This document shows positions 49,253-58,429 of a stretch of 64,000 nucleotides of DNA, piece after piece. Location: the NCBI RefSeq assembly GCF_900112985.1, contig NZ_FONS01000003.1:62001-126000 (forward strand), given 5' to 3'. How positions within the stretch are numbered: position 1 is the stretch's first letter; every line of letters begins with the position of its first letter. Source of the stretch: Pedobacter antarcticus (GTDB lineage: Bacteria; Bacteroidota; Bacteroidia; Sphingobacteriales; Sphingobacteriaceae). The position numbers were made by a program, and so were the translations under genes. Under the pieces are notes generated by a model. The model ran no database searches, was not told where the DNA came from, and saw only the letters and a program-made list of their open reading frames with translations.

Positions 49253-50551
49253 TTAGAGATTCAGGTCCCAAATGCCTGCTGCTTTTTCCAGGCCTACCAG
49301 TGCGACGGCATTATTCTTTAAAGTTTCCAGATAATTCTGCTGTACTTCATTGAAAGTCCGCTGGGCATTTAATACTTCAAGCAGACTGGTTTCACCCCTT
49401 TTATAGCTGTAAATTTTTCCATCTCTCACTTCCCGTGCATCTTCCAGCATTCCTGAAGAGAACTGCTTCACCTGTTTACTTGTCGCCAGGTAATTAAAAT
49501 AGGCCTGGGTAACTTCGGTCTGTATCTGCAATTCCGTTTCCCGGTATTGCACAACCGTCTGATCGGCCTGATAAGCAGCAGAAATTAATGCGCCCTTATT
49601 GCGGTTTGAAAATTTAAGTGGAATAGTCATTCCCAGCGTGAAACTTCCAGACGATGGTGTTGGTGCCACGCTGTTCGCAACTACGGAACTGGCAGTCACA
49701 CCTGCTGAGATCCCCAGATCGGCAAGCCGATTGGCTTTAGCCAGTTGTAACATTCCCTGGGATAACTCTCTATTTTTTATTGCAGCCTGTAAATCTGCCC
49801 GTTGATTTAATGCTGATACAATCAGCTCCTGCAATTTAAATTCACGGTCGAATGCGAGTAAGTCGGCTGCAGGATTCCCAGACTTATCGTCTGCCGTTCC
49901 GCTGATTTGATTTAATCCGGCCAAAGCAGTTCTCCAGTCTGCCTCTTGTTGAAATACCTCATTCAGCTGACTGGCTGCCTCTAGCCTGGACTGCCTGGCA
50001 TCTACAGCTGTAATAGCCCCCAACCGGAATCGTATACTATCTGCGGTGCTGAGCTGTTTCATTTTCTCGTAGGAACTCATTTTGACTTTAAGCAAATCCT
50101 GCTGCGTCTGGACTTCCAGGAAAGCTATAGCGGCCTCTGCCTGAAGATTTCTGAAATAGTCGGAAAGCATTAATTCACTCAACTCCGCCTGCCGTTCCGC
50201 TATACTAATCCTTGCCTTTCTCTTACCCCCCAGTTCCAGGTTATAACTTAGCCCCGAGTTAAAAGCATAACCCATTTTCATGCGGCGCTCTCCGACATCT
50301 TCCAGCCCGAAACTAAGCTCCGGATCTGGGAATACCTTCGCACCTAATACTTCTGCCCGGGCAATTGAAACGTTAAACTTTTCTGCTGCATACCCCAGGT
50401 TACCGGTCTTAACCCTTTCCAGAAATGCAGCAAGGGAAATCTCATTTTTTTGCGCTCCGGCATCCAACTGAGCAAAAACAGGCATTCCGGACATCAGGAA
50501 TATAAAGCAGATCATACCGCTTATCCGGATATTAAATAATTTCATTTCCAT
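49253..50551 (-). CDS. TolC-family outer-membrane channel, CzcC-like
   Basis: A 432-residue outer-membrane factor with signal peptide (ISGMICFIFLMSGMPVFAQ) and the two repeats of long helices typical of TolC proteins (FLERVKTGNLGYAAEKFNVSIARAEVLGAKVFPDPELSFG; LQAEAAIAFLEVQTQQDLLKVKMSSYEKMKQL; RNRGALI-like strand). It starts inside the end of the RND gene, so the two are coupled; an ATG six bases later is an alternative. It forms the exit duct of the heavy-metal pump made with the next two gene products. Confidence 0.88.
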   Translation of the reverse strand: MEMKLFNIRISGMICFIFLMSGMPVFAQLDAGAQKNEISLAAFLERVKTGNLGYAAEKFNVSIARAEVLGAKVFPDPELSFGLEDVGERRMKMGYAFNSGLSYNLELGGKRKARISIAERQAELSELMLSDYFRNLQAEAAIAFLEVQTQQDLLKVKMSSYEKMKQLSTADSIRFRLGAITAVDARQSRLEAASQLNEVFQQEADWRTALAGLNQISGTADDKSGNPAADLLAFDREFKLQELIVSALNQRADLQAAIKNRELSQGMLQLAKANRLADLGISAGVTASSVVANSVAPTPSSGSFTLGMTIPLKFSNRNKGALISAAYQADQTVVQYRETELQIQTEVTQAYFNYLATSKQVKQFSSGMLEDAREVRDGKIYSYKRGETSLLEVLNAQRTFNEVQQNYLETLKNNAVALVGLEKAAGIWDLNL

Positions 50552-53500
50552 TTATTGTTTGATCTAGTTGAATGTTTGTTTTTGATTCTATCTCTTCCTG
50601 CTTACGTTCCATGAGGTAATACAAGGCCGGAAGAGCATATAATGTCAGTATAGTGGAAAAGAGCAGTCCGTAAACAATCACAGTCGCCAGCGGACGTTGC
50701 ACGTCGGATCCGATACCTGTTGCAAAAGAGGCTGGTAACAGGCCAAGTACAGCTACCGTTGCGGTCATCAGAACCGGTCTGAAACGATCTCTTGCTCCGC
50801 CTGTAACCGCATCTTTAAGGTTCAGCCCCTGTACACGCAAAGTATTGATATGCGAAATCATCAATACTCCATTCTGGATTGCTACACCGAACAGCGCAAT
50901 AAACCCAACAGCAGAAGATACGTTTAACGTCATTCCCCTGACATTTAAGGCCAGCAGTCCACCAAAGAGGGCTAAAGGAACTATAGACATAATTAATGCC
51001 GCATGGCTGAACTTCCCAAACGCAGCATATAGCAGCAGAAACATCAAGGCGAGTGCCAGTGGAACAATAACCAGCAGCCGGGAATAAGCACGATTCTGAT
51101 TTTCGAACTGTCCACCCCACTCAATTTTATAATGCTGATGATCGTAATCGACACTTTTTTCAATTTTGTCCTGCGCAGTCTTCAGCAGTGTCTTAAGGTC
51201 TGTTCCCCTTTTATTAAGTTTTACAGTAAGATGCCTGCTGTTGGCTTCTCTGGTGATTGTACTCTCCCCGGTATTCAGCTGAATATCTGCCACCTGTGCT
51301 AATGGTATTCTAACCCCGTCTTTATTAGTCAGCATCAGGTTGGAAATTTTCTCCGGTGTATCTCTTGTATCTTCTTTGTACCGGCAGATTACCTCATAAA
51401 CCCGATCTCCTATAAAAACTTCTGATATGGCTTTCCCACCAAGTGCAACAGCTATCAGATCGCTCACATCGGATATATTCAACCCATACCGCGCTATCTT
51501 TTCACGGTCCGCGTGGATCTGCAACTGCGGCAGCGGCGGTTCCTGATCAATAGCAATATCAACAGCACCTTTTACTGTTTTTAATGCAGTTTCCACGCCT
51601 TCGGCTATTCTGCGGGTTTCCTTGAAATCATCACCATAAACCTTCACCACCAGTTCACTATGTGCACCTGAGATCTTGTCCATTACGCCATCAATCATCG
51701 GCTGGGCAAAGCCAACCTTAAACCCAGGCATATCTGCATAGTCTCTGGCAAGTTTCTCAATAAGATCGGCCTTGGTTTTGCCGCGTTTCCATTCATTATA
51801 AGGCAATATTCCTATAGAGCATTCAAAATGTGATGCTGTAAATGGATCAGTTCCATCGTCATTCCTGCCAGCCTGTACCATCATATAAGTCACTTCCGCA
51901 TGCTTCATAGTCCGGTTTCTAAGGGTGTCGCTCATTTCACGGGATTGTGCTATTGTAATGCCGGGCGGCAACTGAACCTGCAGCCAGATTGAGCCCTCAT
52001 CCAGCGGCGGTAGAAAGTCCTGACCGACAGTTGTACCCAGAATAACAGCGCCTGTCATGACGATCGTTAACGGGATAAAGATCTTTTTCTTTAACAGCAG
52101 CATTTTAGTAATCCGGCTGTGATAAGCAGCGCCCAACTTCTCCAGCCAGCGGTTATGATAAATTTTCTGCGGCTTACGATAACAGATATAAGCCAGTCCG
52201 GGGATGAGCAGTAGCGCTACCGCAAGTGCACCCAGCAGAGCATACCCAACAGTAAAAGCCATCGGTGTAAACAGTTTCTTCTCGACCCTTTCGAAAGCAA
52301 ACAATGGCAGATAGGCTGTAATGATAATTATTGTTGCAAAAAATATCGGTTTTGCTACACTTAAAGCTATTTGCGCAACCGGCTTCTCTTGTAGTTCATC
52401 CTCCGGATTTTCTTCCCTTCTGCGCAGGATGGTTTCCATCATAACGATAGCGCCGTCTACTATAATCCCAAAATCTATAGCACCCAGTGAGAGCAGATTT
52501 GCGGGAATATCCGTCAGTTTCATCAAAATGAAGGCGATCAGCAGTGAAACCGGAATAGTGATAGCTACAAGTAAAGCTCCCCGCCAACTGCCAAGGAAGA
52601 TAATGAGCACGACAATTACCAGGGCCATACCTTCAAAAAGGGTATGCGAAACTGTTCTTAATGTTGTATCGACCAGCGATGTCCGGTCTAAAAAAGTGTG
52701 GATCTTCACATCCGGCGGCAATAAACCACCATTAAGTTGTTCAACAGCCAGATTTACACCCTCCAATACTTCGGACGGATTCTCCCCTTTTAATAGCAGA
52801 ACGATCCCCTCAATACTTTCATTATAATTTCGTTTACGATCTGTGTAACCAAGTATGCCTTTCCGCTCCAGCTGACCATATTGGATAGAACCCAGCTCAT
52901 TAAGCAGCACCGGAATACCTTTATCCGATTTTACAACAATGCGCCCGAGATCTTTCAGGCTGCCGACCAGACCAATTCCCCTGATTACGTAAGCCTGTTC
53001 CCCACTATTGAGCATGCTGCCGCCTGCATTTGCATTATTCTTTTCAATCGTTTCCTGTACTTCAGCTATGCTTAAATGATATTGCTCCAGTTTTGCGGGG
53101 TCTAACTCAACCTGATACTGGGTGGTTATCCCGCCAAAATTTGTGACATCTGCGACACCGGATACCTGTTTGATCCTGGGTATAATCAGCCAGTTCTGCA
53201 GATCAGTTAATTCGCGCAGGCTATGACCTTTACCTTCAATAATGTACCGATAGATCTCACCCGTAGGTGAAGTCAGGGGATCCAGACCAGGCATTGCACC
53301 GTAAGGCAAGGTTACTTCATTTAACCGCTCCTGTATCCTTGCCCGGGCAAAATAGTCATCTGTACCATCTTTAAATACAATAGTAATGACAGAAAGTCCA
53401 AACGTACTTTTACTTCTCATGACATGCAGCCCGGGCATGCCGTTTAATGTTCTTTCCAGGGGAATTGTGATTTGCTGTTCGATTTCTTCAGCTGCAAGTC

Positions 53501-53660
53501 CGGGTACCTGGGTCACAACTTGTGAAGTTACATCTGCAATATCCGGATAGGCTTCAATAGCCAGCCTTGTCCAGGAATAATAACCGAATATGCCCAGCAT
53601 TAAAAACAAAGCGAGCATGAGCCAGCGTTTCTGCAGGGCCGTTAGTATAATATTTTTCAT
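50532..53660 (-). CDS. Heavy-metal RND efflux pump, CzcA/CusA family
   Basis: A 1042-residue inner-membrane transporter with the RND plan: helix, porter loop, six helices, second loop, six helices. The helix-4 signature AIDFGIIVDGAIVMMETIL, around residue 396, is of the divalent-cation type (DFG...DGA) rather than the CusA monovalent type, pointing to Co, Zn, Cd or Ni; note MET in place of the usual VEN. DEGSIWLQVQLPPG and KISGAHSELVVKVYGDD are also typical. It works with the CzcB-like adaptor 21 bp upstream and the CzcC-like channel downstream. Confidence 0.92.
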   Translation of the reverse strand: MKNIILTALQKRWLMLALFLMLGIFGYYSWTRLAIEAYPDIADVTSQVVTQVPGLAAEEIEQQITIPLERTLNGMPGLHVMRSKSTFGLSVITIVFKDGTDDYFARARIQERLNEVTLPYGAMPGLDPLTSPTGEIYRYIIEGKGHSLRELTDLQNWLIIPRIKQVSGVADVTNFGGITTQYQVELDPAKLEQYHLSIAEVQETIEKNNANAGGSMLNSGEQAYVIRGIGLVGSLKDLGRIVVKSDKGIPVLLNELGSIQYGQLERKGILGYTDRKRNYNESIEGIVLLLKGENPSEVLEGVNLAVEQLNGGLLPPDVKIHTFLDRTSLVDTTLRTVSHTLFEGMALVIVVLIIFLGSWRGALLVAITIPVSLLIAFILMKLTDIPANLLSLGAIDFGIIVDGAIVMMETILRRREENPEDELQEKPVAQIALSVAKPIFFATIIIITAYLPLFAFERVEKKLFTPMAFTVGYALLGALAVALLLIPGLAYICYRKPQKIYHNRWLEKLGAAYHSRITKMLLLKKKIFIPLTIVMTGAVILGTTVGQDFLPPLDEGSIWLQVQLPPGITIAQSREMSDTLRNRTMKHAEVTYMMVQAGRNDDGTDPFTASHFECSIGILPYNEWKRGKTKADLIEKLARDYADMPGFKVGFAQPMIDGVMDKISGAHSELVVKVYGDDFKETRRIAEGVETALKTVKGAVDIAIDQEPPLPQLQIHADREKIARYGLNISDVSDLIAVALGGKAISEVFIGDRVYEVICRYKEDTRDTPEKISNLMLTNKDGVRIPLAQVADIQLNTGESTITREANSRHLTVKLNKRGTDLKTLLKTAQDKIEKSVDYDHQHYKIEWGGQFENQNRAYSRLLVIVPLALALMFLLLYAAFGKFSHAALIMSIVPLALFGGLLALNVRGMTLNVSSAVGFIALFGVAIQNGVLMISHINTLRVQGLNLKDAVTGGARDRFRPVLMTATVAVLGLLPASFATGIGSDVQRPLATVIVYGLLFSTILTLYALPALYYLMERKQEEIESKTNIQLDQTINGNEII

Positions 53661-53681
53661 CTTCTGCTTATTTTTACGTTT

Positions 53682-54788
53682 CTATTTCGCTTCCTGAAGG
53701 TAAAATCCACCTGCCGTGATAATCGTTTCTCCGGGCTCAAGACCAGTACGTACTACGATCTTCCCCTTAACCTCAGACCCAGTTTCTATAGTTCTTCTGA
53801 TGAACTTAAAAGGAGTGATCTGTACAAACACAAACTGTCTTTGCCCGTCCTGCAAGACAGCTTTCAGCGGAATGACAGTAACCGGACGGGGACTTTCTTT
53901 AAAAGTTGCCGTAGCATACATGCCGGGTTTTAAAGCCCGGTCTGTATTTTCACAGCTCATTAACACGTTAATGCTTTGAGTCTGGTCGTCGACCAGCTCA
54001 TCGATATGATAAACTTTGCCTGATATTTTCCTTCCCGGATAGGATGCTACCGATATTAATATTTCATCACCTGTATGCACCTGACTGATATCTTTTTCTT
54101 TAACTGAAGCCGATACCCATACCCGGCTGAGGTCTGCAATAACAGCACGTGGAGGTTCATCACTTTTCAGGAAATGACCGCTGATTACCTCATTTGAAAT
54201 GACATCTCCTGTAATGGGCGAATAGATGACCAGTGACTGTCCCAGCACCATTTTTTCCGGATCTACCTGATAGATCTTTAAAGCAGCACTTTGATTCTGA
54301 TATTCCTTCTGATTGATTTCGAATAAACTTCGTGCTTCTTCCAGGTCTTTAGAAGATCCAACCCCGTTATTCTTTAAATCCGTCTGCCTTTTGAGATTAA
54401 GTTCTGCTGCGATAGAAGCAGACCTTGCCGCATAGAAATTTTTCTGTTGATCAATAAAATCCGGGGAAGCTATTTCGAATAATGGGGTGCCAGCCTTTAC
54501 CTGCATACCCAGTTTTAGAAACACCCGGGTTATTCTTCCGGAAAAGGGCGGCGCGACAGCAGCATATAAATTTGGAATAGCTTTAATAGTCGCTGCTGCT
54601 TGCAGGCTGGACTGAAAATTATCCCTTGCAACAGTATCTGTTTGTAATACTTTTCTGATTCCGGAAGCTTCGGGAATATTAATCGTATCACCTAGTAAAG
54701 TATAATTTTCTAATTTCTCTTCAGCTCTTTTTTGGGCACAAGAGGCCATGAGCAGTATGAATACACTGCTTATTAAAATTAATTTCAT
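53682..54788 (-). CDS. RND periplasmic adaptor lipoprotein, CzcB-like
   Basis: A 368-residue adaptor. MKLILISSVFILLMASC is a lipoprotein signal with Cys17. The lipoyl half-motifs flank a short coiled coil (AAVAPPFSGRITRVFLKLGMQVKAGTPLFEIASPDF and GQSLVIYSPITGDVISNEVISGHFL), followed by the beta-barrel domain (VWVSASVKEKDISQVHTGDEILISV) and a C-terminal membrane-proximal domain (RTGLEPGETIITAGGFYL). First gene of the metal efflux operon; a promoter-like box lies at 54904-54911. Confidence 0.9.
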   Translation of the reverse strand: MKLILISSVFILLMASCAQKRAEEKLENYTLLGDTINIPEASGIRKVLQTDTVARDNFQSSLQAAATIKAIPNLYAAVAPPFSGRITRVFLKLGMQVKAGTPLFEIASPDFIDQQKNFYAARSASIAAELNLKRQTDLKNNGVGSSKDLEEARSLFEINQKEYQNQSAALKIYQVDPEKMVLGQSLVIYSPITGDVISNEVISGHFLKSDEPPRAVIADLSRVWVSASVKEKDISQVHTGDEILISVASYPGRKISGKVYHIDELVDDQTQSINVLMSCENTDRALKPGMYATATFKESPRPVTVIPLKAVLQDGQRQFVFVQITPFKFIRRTIETGSEVKGKIVVRTGLEPGETIITAGGFYLQEAK

Positions 54789-54903
54789 ATTGTAATTAGT
54801 TGTTCCTTCTCAGGAATAACTAATTGTTATGCCCAAAAAGGAGAGTGAATTTTAGACCAGGTATAACACGGAGGCTTATCCATATATCTTTTTTATTGTG
54901 GCA

Positions 54904-54936
54904 CAAAAGTAGCAACGGCCCCTTAGAGGGGCCGTT
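54904..54936 (-). promoter_or_regulatory. Promoter box with adjacent GC-rich hairpin before the metal efflux operon
   Basis: On the - strand TACTTTTG (+ strand 54904-54911) matches TAnnTTTG, about 115 bp before the CzcB-like ATG. Directly upstream sits a perfect 10-bp GC-rich inverted repeat (54914-54923 with 54927-54936, loop TAG). It could be an operator covering the -33 zone or a terminator for the kinase gene; no T-run follows. Confidence 0.45.
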
Positions 54937-54978
54937 AGAAAGCTATTAGAATGTAATTAGAAACCCGTTATAATTGGC

Positions 54979-56373
54979 TTAAAAGTGGAGATTTCCTAAC
55001 ACTGGCAGGTGTGGCAGCTCAATAAGGAAGGTTGTTCCTTCGCCGGTTCTGGAGAAAACGGATATTTCTCCATTATGAATAGTAATAATCTTCTGGGTCA
55101 GTGCAAGTCCAATTCCATTGCCGTCTGCGAAGGTCTCATTTGAACCCCGGAAAAAAGGCTGGAAAATATTAGGCAAGTCTGCTTCAGGAATGCCAATTCC
55201 GGTATCAGAAAAGCGCAGCACACTTTTATGCAGGTCATAGGATATAGATATGACCGATTCCTGGTTCGCAGAAAATTTACACCCATTTTCAATCAGATTT
55301 ATAAAAGCTGTCTTTAACAAGTATTCATTTCCTAAAACGGTAATAAGATCATCATCTTCTGCATCGTGATCAAAAATCAAACTGACTTTATAACCGGGTT
55401 GTTTGCCCGTAAGTTCCTGCCGCGCATCCAGTAGCAGTTCGTCGAGCCTTAACTCTTTAAAACTAATTTGAGTGGGGTCATAATTGGCATTAGCCAGATC
55501 CAGCAAGCTGGTCGAAAGTCGTGTAAGTCTGCGTGCATCATTTAAAGCTTGTACAATGGATTCGCGGTACTGATCTGCAGTTCTTTCTTTATTCAGCGCA
55601 ATTTCAAGTTCGGCAATTACTGTCGCCAATGGCGTCCTGAGTTCATGAGAAAGATGGGAGACAAACTCTTTTTGTGAGGAAAATGAGTGTTCCAACCGAT
55701 CCAGCATCTGATTAAAAGTAATAGCTAGTTCAGCGATCTCATCTTTACCATTATTAGGTATGGTTAACCGGAGATCGAGATTACTGGCACTAAGTTCTTC
55801 CACATCATCAATCATATCGGCCACCGGTTTAAGTGCCTGTTTAGCGAAAAAATATCCTGCAAAAACGGTTAACGTAATACTCCCCAGAGTAGCCAGGATA
55901 AGAATAAATCTTAAATTAGCCATTTTGGCCAGCCCATACTCATCTTTGGCTGCCGCAGTGATTACGTACTGATCTCCTTTATACATATAAAGAAATCCGA
56001 CGGCCTGCAGTTGCCCCTGTTTGAACTCAATTTCACCATTTGTGACTATAGTGTTAATCATCGCCCTGGTTTCTTTGATCTTATCGATATCTACGGCATC
56101 ATGATATAACAAATTAAAAAATGTATCATAAATAGCAACCTCTTCCTGAAATAGATTATTGGGCGTATTTTTATAGATCAGCTGCAGCACACCAGGTGCG
56201 ACCTTCGCATCCAACAACAAGTTGGTTTTGGTAACGGCCAGCTGACGCAGTCGTTTATAATATTCATCTTCCCGGTTAGCAGCGGAAGAATAATAGGTAA
56301 AAAATGCGAAGCCAATAAAGATTACCGCAAAAAGAAGTGTAAAAACCATTGTAAGCCTGGAGCGGATCTTCAT
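54979..56373 (-). CDS. Sensor histidine kinase of the metal-efflux two-component system
   Basis: A 464-residue kinase. Helices at residues 8-28 and 155-177 frame a periplasmic sensing domain of about 125 residues; a HAMP domain (KQALKPVADMIDDVEELSASNLDLRL) leads to FVSHLSHELRTPLATVIAELE with the phosphoacceptor His near 240, and the ATPase domain has NLIENGCKFS, DTGIGIPE and GNGIGLALTQKI. It starts 13 bp after the regulator gene. Closeness to the Czc operon, same strand, suggests it senses metal, as CzcS/CusS do; this is inferred. Confidence 0.9.
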   Translation of the reverse strand: MKIRSRLTMVFTLLFAVIFIGFAFFTYYSSAANREDEYYKRLRQLAVTKTNLLLDAKVAPGVLQLIYKNTPNNLFQEEVAIYDTFFNLLYHDAVDIDKIKETRAMINTIVTNGEIEFKQGQLQAVGFLYMYKGDQYVITAAAKDEYGLAKMANLRFILILATLGSITLTVFAGYFFAKQALKPVADMIDDVEELSASNLDLRLTIPNNGKDEIAELAITFNQMLDRLEHSFSSQKEFVSHLSHELRTPLATVIAELEIALNKERTADQYRESIVQALNDARRLTRLSTSLLDLANANYDPTQISFKELRLDELLLDARQELTGKQPGYKVSLIFDHDAEDDDLITVLGNEYLLKTAFINLIENGCKFSANQESVISISYDLHKSVLRFSDTGIGIPEADLPNIFQPFFRGSNETFADGNGIGLALTQKIITIHNGEISVFSRTGEGTTFLIELPHLPVLGNLHF

Positions 56374-56385
56374 AACTTAAGGTTT

Positions 56386-57066
56386 TTAATGCTCTTTAAA
56401 AATGAATCCCATACCCAATTTCGTATGAATTAGCTTTGGCTCAAAATCTTTGTCAATTTTCTTACGCAGGTAATTAATGTAAACATCAATAAAATTAGTC
56501 CCCGTATCAAAGTTTGTATCCCAGACATTTTCCGAAATCTCCACGCGCGTAATGACACGTTCCCTGTTACGAATCATATATTCCAGTAACCTGAATTCTT
56601 TAGGGGTGAGTCCGATCTCCTTATTCTGCCTGGTTACGGTTTTAGTCTTCAGATCCATCTCCAGGTCTGCATAACTGAGGTTTGACGAATCTTCTTTAGG
56701 TTCATTTCCAAACCTTTGTAAAAGTGCTTTGATTCGTACATGAAGTTCTCTGAAGTCAAAGGGCTTGACGAGGTAATCATTTGCACCTGCGTTAAACCCG
56801 TCAACTTTGTCATCAGTTGTACCTAAAGCGGTGAGCATGATAATTGGAATTTCAGGCCATACTTTCCTGATCTCCTGACAGAGTGTTATCCCGTTAATAT
56901 GTGGCAAAACCAGATCTGTAATAATCAGGTCGTAAGGGTTTGCCAGCATCATCTTCTTACCCATTAAACCGTCAAAAGCTACTTCTACCTGAAAACCTTG
57001 TTCTTCCAGCCCTCTTTTGACCAGTTCGGATACGCGAAGATCATCTTCTACCAGTAATAATTTCAT
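56386..57066 (-). CDS. Response regulator, OmpR type (CusR/CzcR-like)
   Basis: A 226-residue regulator begun at the ATG at 57066 (MKLLLVEDDLRVSELVKRGLEEQG); eight codons can be added upstream but do not fit the family. The receiver has the Asp in DLIITDLVLPHINGI and Lys in DYLVKPFDFRELHVRI; the winged-helix domain has VTRQNKEIGLTPKEFRLLEYMIRNRERVITR and TNFIDVYINYLRKKID. It is the first gene of the regulator/kinase pair and probably activates the efflux operon downstream. Confidence 0.92.
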   Translation of the reverse strand: MKLLLVEDDLRVSELVKRGLEEQGFQVEVAFDGLMGKKMMLANPYDLIITDLVLPHINGITLCQEIRKVWPEIPIIMLTALGTTDDKVDGFNAGANDYLVKPFDFRELHVRIKALLQRFGNEPKEDSSNLSYADLEMDLKTKTVTRQNKEIGLTPKEFRLLEYMIRNRERVITRVEISENVWDTNFDTGTNFIDVYINYLRKKIDKDFEPKLIHTKLGMGFIFKEH

Positions 57067-57110
57067 GCTGCGATTCGTTATTGCCTGCAAATATGAATAA
57101 TAATTTCTGA

Positions 57111-58283
57111 CTAAATTCCCTTCAGGACACTGATAAGTCTGTCGATTTCTGCCTCTGTATTATAATAATGCGGGGATACGCGGGCAACCCAGTCAATCCC
57201 TTTTTCCCGGAAATCTATTATTGCTGCGGCCCTTGGTGTAGTAGAGATATTGATTCCATTTCCATATAAATATTTTTTCAGCTCTACTTCATTAGTATTT
57301 TCAATGCTAAAGGTAACTATACTGCACTGTCTGGACCCGCGGTCCTGCAGCTGAATACCAGGCAACTTAATCAGTTCTTTTTTCAGGTAACTGATCAGTT
57401 CCTGATTTCTTGCTTCAATATTTGCAATACCTACTTCAAGCGCATACCGGATAGCTTCGGTTGCGCCCATCATCAAGGCATAAGCCGTTTCCCAGTCTTC
57501 AAATCTTTTGGCATCCGGACGTGCAACATAAGCGTAATCATCGATCCATTCGGCTCCACGCATATCGATAAATAAGGGTTCCAAACCAGACTCAAGGGCT
57601 TTATCTGACACATATAATATGCCCGCCCCCCTTGGGCCCCTTAAAAACTTCCTGAAGGTTCCGCTCACAAAATGTGCATGACTTTTTACCGCATCTAATT
57701 CAATTTGCCCCATTGACTGACAAGCATCCAATAAAAAGATCGTCTCCTGGTTTTTGATTAGTTCTGCTATCTCGGCCAGCGGCTGTATCAGCCCGGAACT
57801 TGTAGGAATATGGCTTACCGAAAGCAGTCTGGGCTGATATTGTTTTAGTTTGGCTTCCAGGTCTTCCAGATCAATTTCCCCTCCAGGGCTATTTTTGACT
57901 TGGATAAGTTCAATGTCAAAGCGTTTCTTCAAAGAAATAAATGCAAGGAAATTAGATGGATAGTCATTTTCGGTCAATAATACCACATCCCCTTTCTGAA
58001 ACGGTATCGCAGACAAAGCACGGTTATAGCTATCAGTGGCACTATTAGTAAAAGCAATATTGCGGCTGTTGCAATGTAGCAGTCGTGCAGCATACTCATA
58101 AAAATCATCTATTTTTTCCCTGTTGGCATTTGCAGCTTCGTAACCGCCCATATGTTCTTCAATAGTGATATATCCACGAATCGCATTGGCGACAGATACC
58201 GGCATCAACGCTGCTCCCGCATTATTTAAATGAATGATATCTTCGCATCCTGCTGTGTCTTTTCTGATCTGAACGTTATCCAT
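57111..58283 (-). CDS. Class V aminotransferase-fold PLP enzyme
   Basis: A 390-residue fold-type I enzyme. HLNNAGAALMPVSVANAI is the N-terminal arm, NIAFTNSATDSYNRAL binds cofactor phosphate, FLLDACQSMGQIELD holds the Asp that pairs with the pyridine nitrogen, and HFVSGTFRKFLRGPRGAGILYVS contains the Schiff-base Lys. Sequence relatives include cysteine desulfurases, selenocysteine lyases and EgtE-type C-S lyases; no Cys loop of a desulfurase is evident, so the reaction is not defined. It is a single gene, 44 bp upstream of the response regulator on the same strand. Confidence 0.82.
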   Translation of the reverse strand: MDNVQIRKDTAGCEDIIHLNNAGAALMPVSVANAIRGYITIEEHMGGYEAANANREKIDDFYEYAARLLHCNSRNIAFTNSATDSYNRALSAIPFQKGDVVLLTENDYPSNFLAFISLKKRFDIELIQVKNSPGGEIDLEDLEAKLKQYQPRLLSVSHIPTSSGLIQPLAEIAELIKNQETIFLLDACQSMGQIELDAVKSHAHFVSGTFRKFLRGPRGAGILYVSDKALESGLEPLFIDMRGAEWIDDYAYVARPDAKRFEDWETAYALMMGATEAIRYALEVGIANIEARNQELISYLKKELIKLPGIQLQDRGSRQCSIVTFSIENTNEVELKKYLYGNGINISTTPRAAAIIDFREKGIDWVARVSPHYYNTEAEIDRLISVLKGI

Positions 58284-58429
58284 TGTTTATAAGTTAAAGG
58301 TTTAGGATCTAATTTTCCCGAATTTATAAATACAATTCGTAATGATTGTTTTGATCCGGTAAATAGGTTAAATAACGTTAAAAAAAATGCTGCTCTTAGC
58401 CTGATAACTATATTAGTAAAAAAACAATA

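Noticed and set aside
52321..52827. 168-codon + strand frame inside the RND metal pump
   Set aside because: Opposite strand of the conserved helix region; composition (Ile/Ser/Thr-rich) is typical of antisense of membrane helices.
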